In this document: positions 20,401 through 31,150 of the stretch, piece after piece | Layout of the letters: each line of letters begins with the position of its first letter | Numbering within the stretch: the stretch's first letter is position 1 | Source of the DNA: Coix lacryma-jobi var. lacryma-jobi | Lineage: Eukaryota > Streptophyta > Magnoliopsida > Poales > Poaceae | Length of the DNA: 64,000 bases | Reading direction: 5' to 3' | Assembly: GCA_009763385.1 (NCBI GenBank) | Contig: CM019826.1 | Span: 97,262,848-97,326,847, forward strand | The notes under the pieces: model-generated | Told to the model about the DNA's origin: nothing | The model's database searches: none | The model's input: the letters and a program-made list of their open reading frames with translations, nothing else | Program-made: the position numbers and the translations under genes

Positions 20401-23400
20401 TGTTGTGGAAGCGTCCTGTTTATAAGAACTCAAGTACCGTCTTAGTCAAATTCGTCTGACATCGACCCGCACTTGAATCCATATAACCCCGGTAGTCCGG
20501 AAATCTCGAAGGATTTCAAACACCGTATAACATACAGGATCGCATCGTTCAAGTATTACATTCGTAAGGAGACATCACAGTTAAATGAAACCGAATTTAA
20601 ACATCAGAGTACGAAATTAAAACAAAGTTATTACAATACGGAGTCTCAACAGTGCGAAAGCTTTAAATAAGTTTTGAAACACGACCACCACACATGTGGT
20701 CCAAATAAAACATTGTTTGATAACTTAACCCAAAACAACTCACTCCTCCTTTTTCAGATAGTGTGCCACTAGGAGTCTCAGTCCAGCAAAAGAGAAGGAG
20801 AAGCTTCTTGACGACCCTGCCCTGGGCCTACTCCTCATCACCCTCCACCGGGTAGAGGTAGTGCTTACAATAGCCATAGTACACCTGGCCATCTGCAACA
20901 ACGGGATAAACCCTGAGTACGGGGATGTAGTCAGCTAGACTTACCCGTCCAACTGAAAATAAAAGACACCAAGGGTATGCAAGGCTTTTTGGTGGAGCTG
21001 GGATCATTTAGTTGCGAAAAGCACAAATTAAGAGAAGGATTATTTAATGATATTGATGGGTTGTTAGTTTTAGACCTACCTCTTAATCTAGGTTTGCACC
21101 TGAACTATTACATCCACTTGAGTCTAACAAACAAATACATAATACCATATCAGGTTTGCTTATCAATATTTTAGTTGAACCAACAATTGTCACATGGAGT
21201 TGTATCGTGGTGAAGCTCGCCATAGTTTCCCACAAACCGGGGGAGATGGCGACTCGAATCGAATTCCAAACCAGCAGGTGAAAGACCATTAATACCAACC
21301 CACACTTTCCCCGTCGGGTCCTTGCATTGGGTAACCGCTCGATGCTTGTTCGTGGTGGTAATCATCGCGGTTCAAGCACGGACCACCCAATTGGAACTAT
21401 ACGATGGCCATTCCGCGGCAGATCGTGTTTTCATACTAGAGGGTGCGACACGGGTTGAGGCCGGCCCGAACAGCATCTAACCGGCTTTGGGGTCGATGAT
21501 TACAGCACCGACATATCCCTAAGTAAAAGGGCGCGTTCAAAAATGAACGAGGGTCAACATCGATACAAATCTACACGATCCAACGGACGGACTACCCCAA
21601 GTTTCCAAACTTGTGCGTTGCCTTCCAGTTGACCGCATTTCATTACTACTCAGGTTCTTTTCCACGATAGCAAATATAGTCAACCGTGATCCGATAAATA
21701 CCCACCAGGGGTATTACGGTAACATCCTTAATTACTACTTTTATTAAGCAGACTAAGCAATTCTACCATATAAATAAGTAACAGGATAACAAGGCAGATG
21801 TAGACAATATTCAAGGAAGGATAATGCAGCAGGTAAGATTCAATCAACTCCTATACCTAATGCATCACAATATAAAATACTCAAATAGATTAATTGTAAA
21901 AACCGGGAGACTTAGAATGCTCCGGGGCTTACCTTGAGAGAAGACTGAGGCCTCATGAGCGGGGCACTCAGGCAAGTTAGCTTCCTGCGCGGGGTCGACT
22001 TCCTCGGCTTGGGGTAGCTCCGGGATTTCCTGCTCGGCGCTTGCTTCCGGCTCCTGGCTGGGCTCCTGGACTGTCGATCCTATTGCATGCGGGGGATAAC
22101 AGATAATTAATGCGGGGTGCGAGATATGGTGGTATGAATGAAATTATTACTTGCAAACCAATAAAGCCAACTTGTTGAACCACTTTTGGCATTGAGAAAA
22201 AACACTTATTTATCACATCAATTAAATCATTATTATAACTATTTCCTCTTTATTAATTCAAAAGAACTCGGGTTTGAACTGCAAGTGTATTTTTCTGAAC
22301 TCAGAAAAATCCACAAAAATTCCAGAAGGTAACTAACACTAACTGGACTTCACTGAACACTTTTCAACAAGAAATAAAATATAGAACAACAGATACAAAA
22401 AGATGAAATAAACTACTCAAAAGGTGCTTTGAACTAACTTTTCACATGGAATGTGTCAACCAGTAGGTTTCATATTTTTCCTAGCTTCACCTATTCATAA
22501 CCACTCTACTGAAGAAAACTCATTGCCTAAGCATGAAGATATCAGCCTACACAAAATAAACAATTTTATTCCAAAATAAACCATTTGAACTACGACCCTG
22601 CTGGAAAAGGGTTACATGCTCATTTTCATATTTTTTCCAGGTTCTATTCCACATTTCATATTTATCAAGGAAGTTCCATGAACAGAAACATTATATTATT
22701 TTCTACATGAATTTCCTAAGAAAAACACAGAAAAGCACATTTGTACAACAACTTCATATTTTTCCATATAACAACCTATGCTTAACATTTTTCATAACTG
22801 GGACATCACACACAGAGACTGCACATATTTTCCCATAATTTATTTTTACATATAAAACACCTTAACACTTATTCCAAGAAAACAGCCAAAAAAGAATTTA
22901 AGCCCTAACAGACACTTTTTCTACATAAATAGTGCCTCATACATTTTTTACAGGTACATACCATGATAAGAAATCTACACAAATTTTGCCATGAATTAAC
23001 TCGATCAGGAATCATATAAACTCATTTATTTAAACAAAAACTCATAAACTGAATCAAATAAAAATAGTAATATAAACTTTCACCAAAAATACTTTCATAT
23101 TTTTCCATGATAGATCTACTCATGAGCAGGCTACCAAAACTGAAAACACTTCATTTGGACTTTTAAAACGTGCTACCCAAAAATAACAAGCTTCCCTGGA
23201 AAATAAAACAAAAAGGAAAATCATTTAACTTTTCCCGGCTCGGCATCGTGGACTCGGCCCATAGACCGCGGGGTGACTGACGCGTGGGGCCCATGGTCAA
23301 CGAGGGCCCATCGGTTAAAGAGAGCAAACTAGGGGAAGGAGTTGGCCGCACGGTTCTCGCCGGCGGTGAGGTCGCCGGCGGTGCGACCATGTTCGGTGTG

Positions 23401-24908
23401 TTCCCCTTGGCGAGGCGGACCGAGTGGTGGTGATGGTTGGGCTAGCGCATGGCCGTAGCTCATCGGCGGCGAGCTATGGCGGGCGGTGGCGGCGGCGATG
23501 CACGGCTTCGCCGTTTCCGGCGGTCGCCAGCCAAAATAACGGACGCGTCGCACATCACTAACCCTAGGAAGGATAGCTAGGTGGGTGGTTTGGCCGAAAA
23601 GGCTACGGAAAAGCTCGGCCACGTGCGCGACCATGGCGGACAGTGGCGGCACTCGGTCGGGGAAGAAGAGGGCGTGAGAGAGCGGTAGCGTTGAGGCTGG
23701 GTGGTGTTCTCACCTTGCCTTGGTGTGACGAGGCCTGACGGGGAAGAAGGGGCTCGGCGGAGGCTCGGTTGGCGAAGAACGGACACTTGCACTCGTTCGG
23801 CGGCAATGGCGACCGAAAGGGGGAAGTGGTGGCGCCGGCGTGGTGGAGCTCGACCGGCACTTCCTTCGCGCGCACTGCGTGTGCAAGGCGAAGGCGGAGC
23901 TTGGTGCAAGGCGGATTGGATGGTGGTGAACGGGAGGGGTCGGAACGGCGAGGGGTTGCAAGGGCTGTCTCGGCGAGCGCTCGGTTGTTCGTCGCGAGCG
24001 TTCACGAGAGAGCAGGGAAGAGAGCGGGAGCGAACGGGTTGGCGAGTGTGTGTGGGTGAGTGAGGGGTGAACGGGAGAGGTGCTCAGGGTTTGTTCGTGG
24101 CTCGGCTTGGCCGGCGATTGTGGCGGGGGCCACGGCGGCGCGGCAGGCGAGGCGAGCATAGGCTGTGGCGTGGGCGCGGCAAGCGAGGCGAGACGGGAGT
24201 GGCCAGCAAGATTGCTTGCGTGCTTGGGTGGAGGAAGATCGTGCGGGGAGAGGCTGGCGGGGATCTCCGGCAGAGGACGGCGGCCACGTGGCGCGGGTAC
24301 CAGCGTACGGCGCGGCGCCGATTGCGCGCGGCGCGGCGCAGACAGGCGCGCGGCGCGGGCGAGCGTGGCTGGGCCGGCGCGGGCGCGAGCGGGCCGAAAG
24401 GCCGGATGGGCCGGAAAGGTGGCGCTGGGGAAAAGAAAAACCCTTTTTCTTTTTCAGAAACTTTTCAAACTTTGACCATTCAAAAACAGTTTCCAAAACT
24501 CCAAACTAGGTTTTGACCCAAAAATAAAAGTTGCTCAAAATAATTTTCTCTACAATTTTCATAAAAGACACTTTTTTCTGAAAATCATTTTTACAAGCTT
24601 CACAGAAATAAAACCAATTCTTGAGTTATAAATCATTTTGTTCTCACATTTTTATTTGTCAAACTATTTTGAACTAGATCAAGGTGTCAACATAAAAAGT
24701 ACTATACTCAATATTGTTTATTTTATAAAATTAGTTGCCAAGACAGAAATCCACTGAAACCATTAAGTCGAATAGAAATCAATAATCCAAATAAATAAAC
24801 CAAGGACAAAAAGCACTTTCATGCACATGAAATGATGCAATGCATTGCTTATGCATTTTAGTAGCTAAATGTAGTTCCTAATGCAGTGCTGGATACTAGG
24901 GTGTCACA
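20401..24908 (-). mobile_element. Element G: 4.5 kb solo LTR of a Tekay/Del-like gypsy element
   Basis: The ends are TGTTGTGG and GGTGTCACA, giving TGTGACACC as the sense start on the minus strand, similar to TGTAACACC in D. It is exactly flanked by ACTCG, has no interior genes and a composition like D's LTR: an AT-rich outer part, a GC-rich block (about 23340-24430) and short shared phrases such as CTCCGGGGCTTACCTTG near 21920. The most likely origin is recombination between the two LTRs of a full element. The many GC-rich ORFs in 23300-24500 occur in all frames and are not genes. No TATA box is obvious. Confidence 0.82.
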
Positions 24909-24913
24909 ACTCG
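24909..24913. repeat. Target duplication ACTCG, right of element G
   Basis: Pairs with 20396-20400. Confidence 0.92.
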
Positions 24914-25213
24914 TAGAGACGGGTTTTGACTTGAGTGGTTCCCTCATGGAAACGCATGAGGGTAGCCCAAATCTCCCGAGCCGTAGCGAGGTGAGAAACA
25001 CGATCAAACTCCGTCATGCTCAAACATGAGAAAAGAGCATTACAGGCTCGGCTATTGGCATCGTGCTCATCGATCTGATGCTGAGTCGCACGAGCAGCCC
25101 AGACCACGTAATCAGCAGAGTTGCAAATATCCCAAATGGATGGACCAATACTCTGAAGATAGGCCGACATACGTATCTTCCAATACGCATAGTTCGTCCC
25201 ATCATAGTTCTAT
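24914..25213 (-). pseudogene. Element B gag N-terminus (start codon deleted)
   Basis: Encodes the family's N-terminal Gag region, with MSAYLQSIGPSIWDICNSAD and SMTEFDRVSHLATAREIW. Compared with I and E, about 40 bases that hold the ATG and the GKPPFF motif are missing at 25204-25215, and the leader joins directly to the DGTNYAYWK region. Confidence 0.85.
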
Positions 25214-25250
25214 GGATCTGGAACCGGATAATGTGGAAGATCCTTAACCC

Positions 25251-25262
25251 GCTCCGATACCA
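25251..25262 (-). promoter_or_regulatory. Primer binding site of element B
   Basis: TGGTATCGGAGC on the minus strand, two bases from the LTR edge at 25265. Confidence 0.83.
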
Positions 25263-25264
25263 AT

Positions 25265-25392
25265 TGAAGGACCGAGAATGCAATAGCAAGGCGACCAGAG
25301 GGGGGTGAATGGGAGCTCAAAAAAATTTCTCTCGAAACTTCGGCCTTTGTCCCAAAAATCAACCCCCGAAAGCTTCGATCAAAGCTATCCAG
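25265..25392 (-). repeat. Remnant of B's 5' LTR (U5 end only)
   Basis: Starts TGAAGGACCGAGAATGC on the plus strand and matches the U5 end of the SIRE LTRs (GAGCTCCCATTCACC on the minus strand). Only about 125 bp remain before the head-to-head junction with C. Confidence 0.8.
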
Positions 25393-25394
25393 AT

Positions 25395-26786
25395 CCCAGA
25401 TGGGCAAACTACCGTTCTTTGATGGGACAAACTATGCGTATTAGAAGATACGCATGTCAGCCTATCTTAAGAGTATGGGTTCTTCCATCTGGGATATTTG
25501 CAACTCTACCGATTACGTGGTCTTGGCTGCTCGTGCTACTCAGCGTCAGATCGATGAGCACGATGCCAATAGCCGAGCCCGTAATGCTCTTTTCTCATGT
25601 TTGAGCATGACGGAGTTTGATCGCGTTTCTCACCTCGCTACAGCTCGGGAGATTTGGGCATCCCTCATGCGTTTCCATGAGGGAACCACTCAAGTCAAAA
25701 CCCGTCTCTACGAGTCGCACAAGCGAGAGTATGAGAACTTTTGACACATGCCTGGCGAGAGCATAGAGAGTTTATTCGCTCGCTTTCAGGTGATTGTCAA
25801 CAGAATGAGGGCTAATAAGGAGCTGTTGCCTTTCGACGATCATGAGAGAGCTTTGAAGCTTTTGCATACTCTCGATCGGTCGGTGTGGGATTCCAAGGTT
25901 CAGGCGATCATCGAATCGCCTAACTATGAGACCCTCACGTGCGACGAGCTCTTCAGTAAGCTCAAGTCCAGTGAGATTGACGCCATGACGAGGGCTTCTT
26001 ATGAAAATCCTTCTGGCCCGTCGATGGCTTTGCTTTCTGGCACTTCTGCTAACCCCTCTGGAGGATTTGCATTCTCTTCTCTTCTTTCTGTCACACAGGA
26101 GCAGCTGGAGTTCATGGGGGACGACGTGTTGGCTTTGCTCGCCAACCGGTTCTCGCGGTTCCACAACAACCGCATGAACCGTCGCCGCAGAGGAGGACGC
26201 TCGGGTTGTTTCGAGTGCGGCGACCCCAACCACTTCATCGCCAATTGTCCGGAGAAGAACAAGCAAGTCTTCGGCAAGGCGGATCATGGGCACAAGTATG
26301 ACTCCGACATGCGCAAGGAGAAGTACGTCCCCGCGAAGCACAAGCGGAAGGGCGGCTTCGACAAGGAGTACATCAAAACACAGTACTTGGAGAAGGCCCA
26401 GACTGAGCAGCGTGCTTTCTTCGCCACGCTTAGTGACGTCGACGACTCGGATGACGACTCTGCTTCCTTAAGCGATGACGAGTCCGAGAAGAAGAAGAGG
26501 ATCGAGGACAAGCTGAACGACCTCTGCTTCTTCGCTGACAACGAGGGCTTCTGCACCATGGCCCTCGGCAAGGAGGTTGATGGTGAGCTGGAGGACATCC
26601 CTCAGAATGACGACGACGACGACACCTCCCAGGTATCTCAGACCCCCGACGAGCTTTCTGCTGAGGTCAAGAAGCTTACTACCGCACTTATTAGTCAAGA
26701 TAAACTGCTTATGCGTGCTGCTAGAGAGCGTAAGGAGTTTAGGCAGAAGTGGGAGGATACGGTGAAGGAGCTTGAGTTTGCTAAGT
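25395..26786 (+). pseudogene. Element C: copia gag, plus strand, 5' part (broken)
   Basis: From the region of the GKPPFF motif onward this is SIRE-type gag: Gag core with SMTEFDRVSHLATAREIW, knuckle CFECGDPNHFIANC, acidic stretch and coiled coil to ELEFAKL at the insertion point of D. Two stops break it: TAG at about 25442 where the family has Trp, and TGA at 25742-25744 where it has Arg. Both fit C:G to T:A changes. No LTR, leader or start codon is left upstream because B's LTR remnant abuts it in opposite orientation. Gag resumes at 52729. Confidence 0.87.
26782..26786. repeat. Target duplication TAAGT, left of element D
   Basis: TAAGT here and at 52729-52733 flank D. Joining the two sides restores the gag reading EFAKSTVVVSE. 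Confidence 0.95.
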
Positions 26787-29487
26787 TGTGACGTAACGGC
26801 CCTAATCCCATGGCCCACGTGTCCCTGTCAACCTCTGACAGCCGAACCCATGTTCCATGTGATTAAGACCTGTTCGCCACCGGGCTACATCAGTGCCCAA
26901 TGTCCGCAGGATCATCTCACAATTCGGTTACAGCATTGCATACTTTTACAAATAACATCGGAATAAAGAGCGGAAGACTTAAATAACAATAGTTTTACAA
27001 ACCGAGGTTTCAAATGAGGTAAGGAGTACGATTATTACAAACCATTGTTCAGGAATTTCAAAGTAGACAACGTAGCGGGAACATTAACATAAAGATACAT
27101 GTAACACCCAGCCCGAGGGTGCACATTTACTCATCGGCCTCATCGGCCTCTTCCTGGACGAAGGTCACGCAACAGGGTGCGAGACACATCGGGGTCTCAG
27201 GCATACCTGCAACATGGGTAACAAACCCTGAGTACTGGGGTACTCAACAAGACTTACCCGACTAAAGAAAAAGGGAGAAGACTCAGGAATGAGAGGCTTA
27301 GGGTAGTGAAGGTAAGGCTTAAGCAAGATCAAGTATTTTGCAGAAAAGCATTTTTGTAAACCTTATTTTATTTTTGAAAGATTCAGTATTTCTCAATTCT
27401 TCATCATTCATGATTCATTTTACATTTCAACACATTCCTAGTTGAGAACCACTCTCCGTTGACAGTCAGTGGACCAAGTCTCCATAACCGAGGAGCAACG
27501 TTAATCCGGATAAATAATACTCAGCTGAGGATCCCTATCCACACTGCATATGTAGCACCCAAGCTTGCATATGCCAACTCGTCTACCACGATTCCTCCAA
27601 GATTGGGCCCGGTCCTACGCCACCCGGAAGTACAGTACACCACTCCAATTTTCCGCCAGCGACAAGTACCTCGGGACTCTAACCCAAGAGTACAGGTCCT
27701 GACACGTGGGTACATGCTACTTCCGCCATCTCTCCACTCCCAGTGCGCGGTTGTCGGTCCAATAAAGGATTCCTCGGAGCCAGAGCTTTCCGTAGTATGT
27801 GAATAGTTACAAGTCTTGACCAGCAGGCCCCCATACGGATGGTCCCTAATTTTCCAGCCAGAACTACACCTTGGTTATATCTCACCCAAGCGTAATAGTC
27901 CTGTCAGTTTTTCAACCCTGTCCCGGTCGGTGTCAACTGTTGAGTCCCGGACTACAACATGACGGCACCGTACGCGCGGACAACCTCTTCTCGACAATGA
28001 CCACATGCTAGCTAGGCAAGCAGTCATCGAACGGGAAGTAAAGCCAAATTCCCATAAAGATTCTTAAGTGATCACACTTTTGAAAATGACATTTTATTGC
28101 AAGTCTAATTCAATAAGCATTGCTAAGCATTTTTCAAATACTTTTGAAAAGCAGGTATCAGGTGTATCAGTGGTCAAGGTGGATAGTGCATCAATTAGGA
28201 TAGCACACAATTCCTATAAACCTAATGCAATAATTTAACTCAAAAGCATTTAAGGAAATCATTTTATAAATTCAAGGAAAGGGTTAAATGCACCGGGGCT
28301 TGCCTTGGATGGCAAAGAGAGCAGACTCGGGGTAGGTATAGGTGTTGGAGCTCGGGGTCGCCTCGGGGGTTGGTTCGTCAACAGCGGCCTCGACTCTGGT
28401 ACCTTCTTCGTCAACTATACGGATGCAATGATGAATGCTCATGAGAATGATGATATGGACTTATGGTGCAAGACAATACCACTGATTCTAGATTACTCTA
28501 AGGCAAGGTATAAACGAAATCTAGGGTGAGCATAAAAGGTAACCATTTCTTTCTTAAGCATTATTGATGTTAGGCCTTATTATAATTATCCTAAGTATTA
28601 ACCAAACATATCATCACAAACATCATAGACCAAAGGGTAGGGGTCTATGAACATCAATCAATCCAAAGATCACATCATTAAACACTTATTACCAACCCTA
28701 ATCCATCTTTTCTATTTTTCTTATTTTATTTAAAAGGTCATTTTATGAAGTTGCTCCAAAAATTACCAAATTAATCACATAAGTTCATTAAGGCATAAAC
28801 AGATGGCAAAACAAATTTCATAATTTTTGGAGGTCATTAAGATGCTCAAATAAATCTAAACATTTAATTAACAAAAGACACTATTCCTTAATTAAAATAA
28901 ATGCTCAAAAATCAACTTGCTCCAAAAGACTTCAAAATTTTACCAGAGGTTCAGCATGTTATAACAAGGTCTCAAAAATTTATCTCAAGATTTTTGGAGT
29001 TATAGATCACTCTCCAAAAATACCAAAACCTTCATTTTTCAATTAAAAGGGGAATTTTACATTTTCAAATTCTTGCAGAAAAGTCAAGTTTCATATTTTT
29101 ATAAAATACTACAGAGCATAAAGAGTCTACCACAAAAATTTCAGAATTTTTGGATGCACACAGAAAATCATACAAAAAAAAGAAAACAGAACACTATTCA
29201 CAACTCTCAGAAAAAGAAAAGAGCACTGTGCTCCTTCTATGAAGGGCTCGGGCGAAACAGGCTCGGGCGAGACGGAAACTGAGTGCTCCGTCCGAGGCCT
29301 GGCTCGACGAGGCGGAGGGTGCACGGGTCCGCTCGAGGCCTGGCTCGAGCGAAGTGGTGAGGGTCTGTCCGCCGAGGCTCGGGCTCGGGCGAGACGGAAC
29401 GCGTGCTCGAGGCTCGGGCTCGGGCGAGACGGAGTGGAAGCAGAGGCCGGAGGCCTCGGGTGCTTACCACGGATCGGAGGCAGGGCT

Positions 29488-29560
29488 CGAGGGTGAGGCT
29501 CGACACGCGCTCGAGGGTGAGGCTCGACACGCGCTCGAGGGTGAGGCTCGAGACGTGCTC
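29488..29560 (-). repeat. Three tandem 24-bp units in D's LTR
   Basis: The unit GCTCGAGGGTGAGGCTCG plus ACACGC repeats three times with only end changes, inside a wider field of CTCGGGCGAGACGG motifs (29240-29430). It is identical in the right LTR at 51136-51208, and lies downstream of the TATA box on the sense strand. Confidence 0.85.
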
Positions 29561-29934
29561 GAGGGGCGGTGGTTCGGTGGAGCTCCTTCGGCGGCGAGCG
29601 GCGGACGGCGCTCCGGCGACCCTGCGCAACACACGAGACCGCAAGGGTCTGGTCAGAGTCGCACGGGACCAAGGAACACGACACGGGGGTCGGTGAGGGA
29701 TGGTCGTGGCCGGAGGCGACGAATTTCACGAACCCGAGCTCGCCGGGTTTCTGTCGGAGTTTGGGAAGATGGAGCTACGCCGGGCGATTGAGGGCGGGGA
29801 AGGTGAAATTGGAGGGTGGGAAAGCTTCACGAGTTCAAGGCGGAGCTTCTGAGCTAGGTGGTGGAGCGGCGGAGGCCGAGGACTGTGCTGGCGACGGTGG
29901 CGGAGTGAGTGCGGAGGTCGGAGCTCCGGCGGGC

Positions 29935-29941
29935 TTATATA
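29935..29941 (-). promoter_or_regulatory. TATA box in D's 3' LTR
   Basis: CTATATAAGC on the minus strand within a GC-rich context (GCCGCGG upstream). The copy in the 5' LTR at 51583-51589 is the one that would drive D's RNA. Confidence 0.7.
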
Positions 29942-30345
29942 GCCGCGGCCAGGGGCCGGTAGAGAGCTTGAGGTGGGGTGGATAAGCTCGGCGGGAGCGT
30001 GCGCACTCGATTGCGCTAAGGCGGAGGACGGGCGTGCAGCCGGGGCTCGGGCGCAAGCTCGGCCGGCGATGGCCACGCGGCGGCGGCGCGGAGAGGACTG
30101 TAGGGGACGGGAGAGAGAGTCAGCGCTCGCGTGCGGGCGCGGAGGGGACAAGGGAACAGCGGTGGCAGGATGGTGGCGCGTGGGGAGCAGCCAGGCGTGC
30201 GGCACGCGCGACGCCGGCGGGGCGCCATGGCCGGGCCCCTCTCTGACCCTAGGAAGAAGAGGAACAGTAGGTAGGCCTAGGGTTTGACTTTGGCTGATCT
30301 CTGAATTTTGCAAAATACTTCCAAAATTTGAACTGTGCGACGAAA

Positions 30346-30830
30346 ACTCAAAACACCAAAGTTGCTCAGAAAAATGAAATCTACAACTTTGTCAAAATGA
30401 ACATTTTCAAATTCCAAATAGTTTTTGAACAATATTTGAAAACAGAAAAGGGGACACTTTTGAAATTTGAATCAATTCAAAATTACTTTGGATTTTATAC
30501 TGAAACTTGAAAATTTTCAAACATGAAAGTTGTTCCTTTTATCAAAACCTACAACTTTGCTATTATACACTTTTTCTGAAACTCATTAGTTTCTGAACTA
30601 ATTTTGAAAACTGAAAAGGGAACAAAAACTGGAGTTTGATTGAATTTGAAATAACTCAAAACTTTGTACTGCAACTTGAAAATTTGTAAATACCAAAGTT
30701 GTTTGTCTTTGCCAGACCTACAACTTTGCTTTTTGGACCAATCCCAAATTTTGAATAATTTTTGAATAACAAAAAGAGGGAAAAAAATCCAGGGTTTGGA
30801 AATCAGGGTTTTGCAAAGGGATTTGAAATC
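30346..30830 (-). repeat. AT-rich degenerate repeats of about 170 bp in D's U3
   Basis: Three units start near 30346, 30523 and 30692. Each has CAAAGTTG or GAAAGTTG, then CTACAACTTTG, then a TTTTTGAA stretch. G's LTR has similar phrases at 24430-24650. Confidence 0.75.
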
Positions 30831-31080
30831 AAATTCTGATTTTTGAACTTTGGTCAATGCAGCAAACATCAGGGCACTAAATTTGAACAAGAATTAAATA
30901 TAACTAGGCACAGAGGTGAAATTACCATTTTGCCCTTATAGAGAGAATTGGGCTTTTAGGGTTTTTGAAAAGGGAAACAAGGCATAGCAATTAGGCAAAT
31001 CAAATGCATCACAGGAAATGATTAATGCTTAAGATGATGACATGTCAAGTTAATTACATTTAAACACCAGGGGTGTTACA

Positions 31081-31092
31081 GCCTTCCCCCCT
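31081..31092 (-). promoter_or_regulatory. Polypurine tract of element D
   Basis: AGGGGGGAAGGC on the minus strand directly abuts the 3' LTR at 31080. Confidence 0.9.
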
Positions 31093-31150
31093 AAAAGAAA
31101 TCTCGCCCCGAGATTCCACGTCTTAAGAAGGAAAAGGCAAAACCTTACAC

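Larger units (their letters stand above)
15377..25392 (-). mobile_element. Element B: decayed SIRE-like copia, minus strand
   Basis: Contains, on the minus strand from right to left, a short LTR fragment (25265-25392), primer site, gag, protease-integrase, RT and the start of RNase H, where it is cut at 15377 by LTR H. Solo LTR G is inserted in gag with an ACTCG duplication. Many stops and frameshifts show that it is old. The 3' LTR is not in the window. Confidence 0.86.
26787..31080 (-). repeat. 3' LTR of element D
   Basis: 4294 bp with sense start TGTAACACCCC at 31080 and end at 26787. U3 (about 29945-31080) contains AT-rich repeats of about 170 bp; a TATA box lies at 29935-29941; the GC-rich block 29236-30280 carries short CTCGGGCGAGACGG-type repeats and three tandem 24-bp units. 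The ORFs in it are fortuitous and also occur unchanged in the right LTR. Confidence 0.94.

Noticed and set aside
23300..24500. Many long GC-rich ORFs rich in Arg, Pro, Ala and Ser on both strands
   Set aside because: They overlap in almost all frames, have no domain, and lie inside solo LTR G. High GC alone produces such open frames.
27459..27806. 115-codon ORF found identically at 27459 and 37439
   Set aside because: Again the two LTRs of D; no recognisable protein family.
29127..30313. Repeated ORFs of 70-200 codons in D's left LTR and again at 50712-51961
   Set aside because: They are the same LTR sequence twice, with low-complexity composition; the identity reflects recent LTR duplication, not a gene pair.
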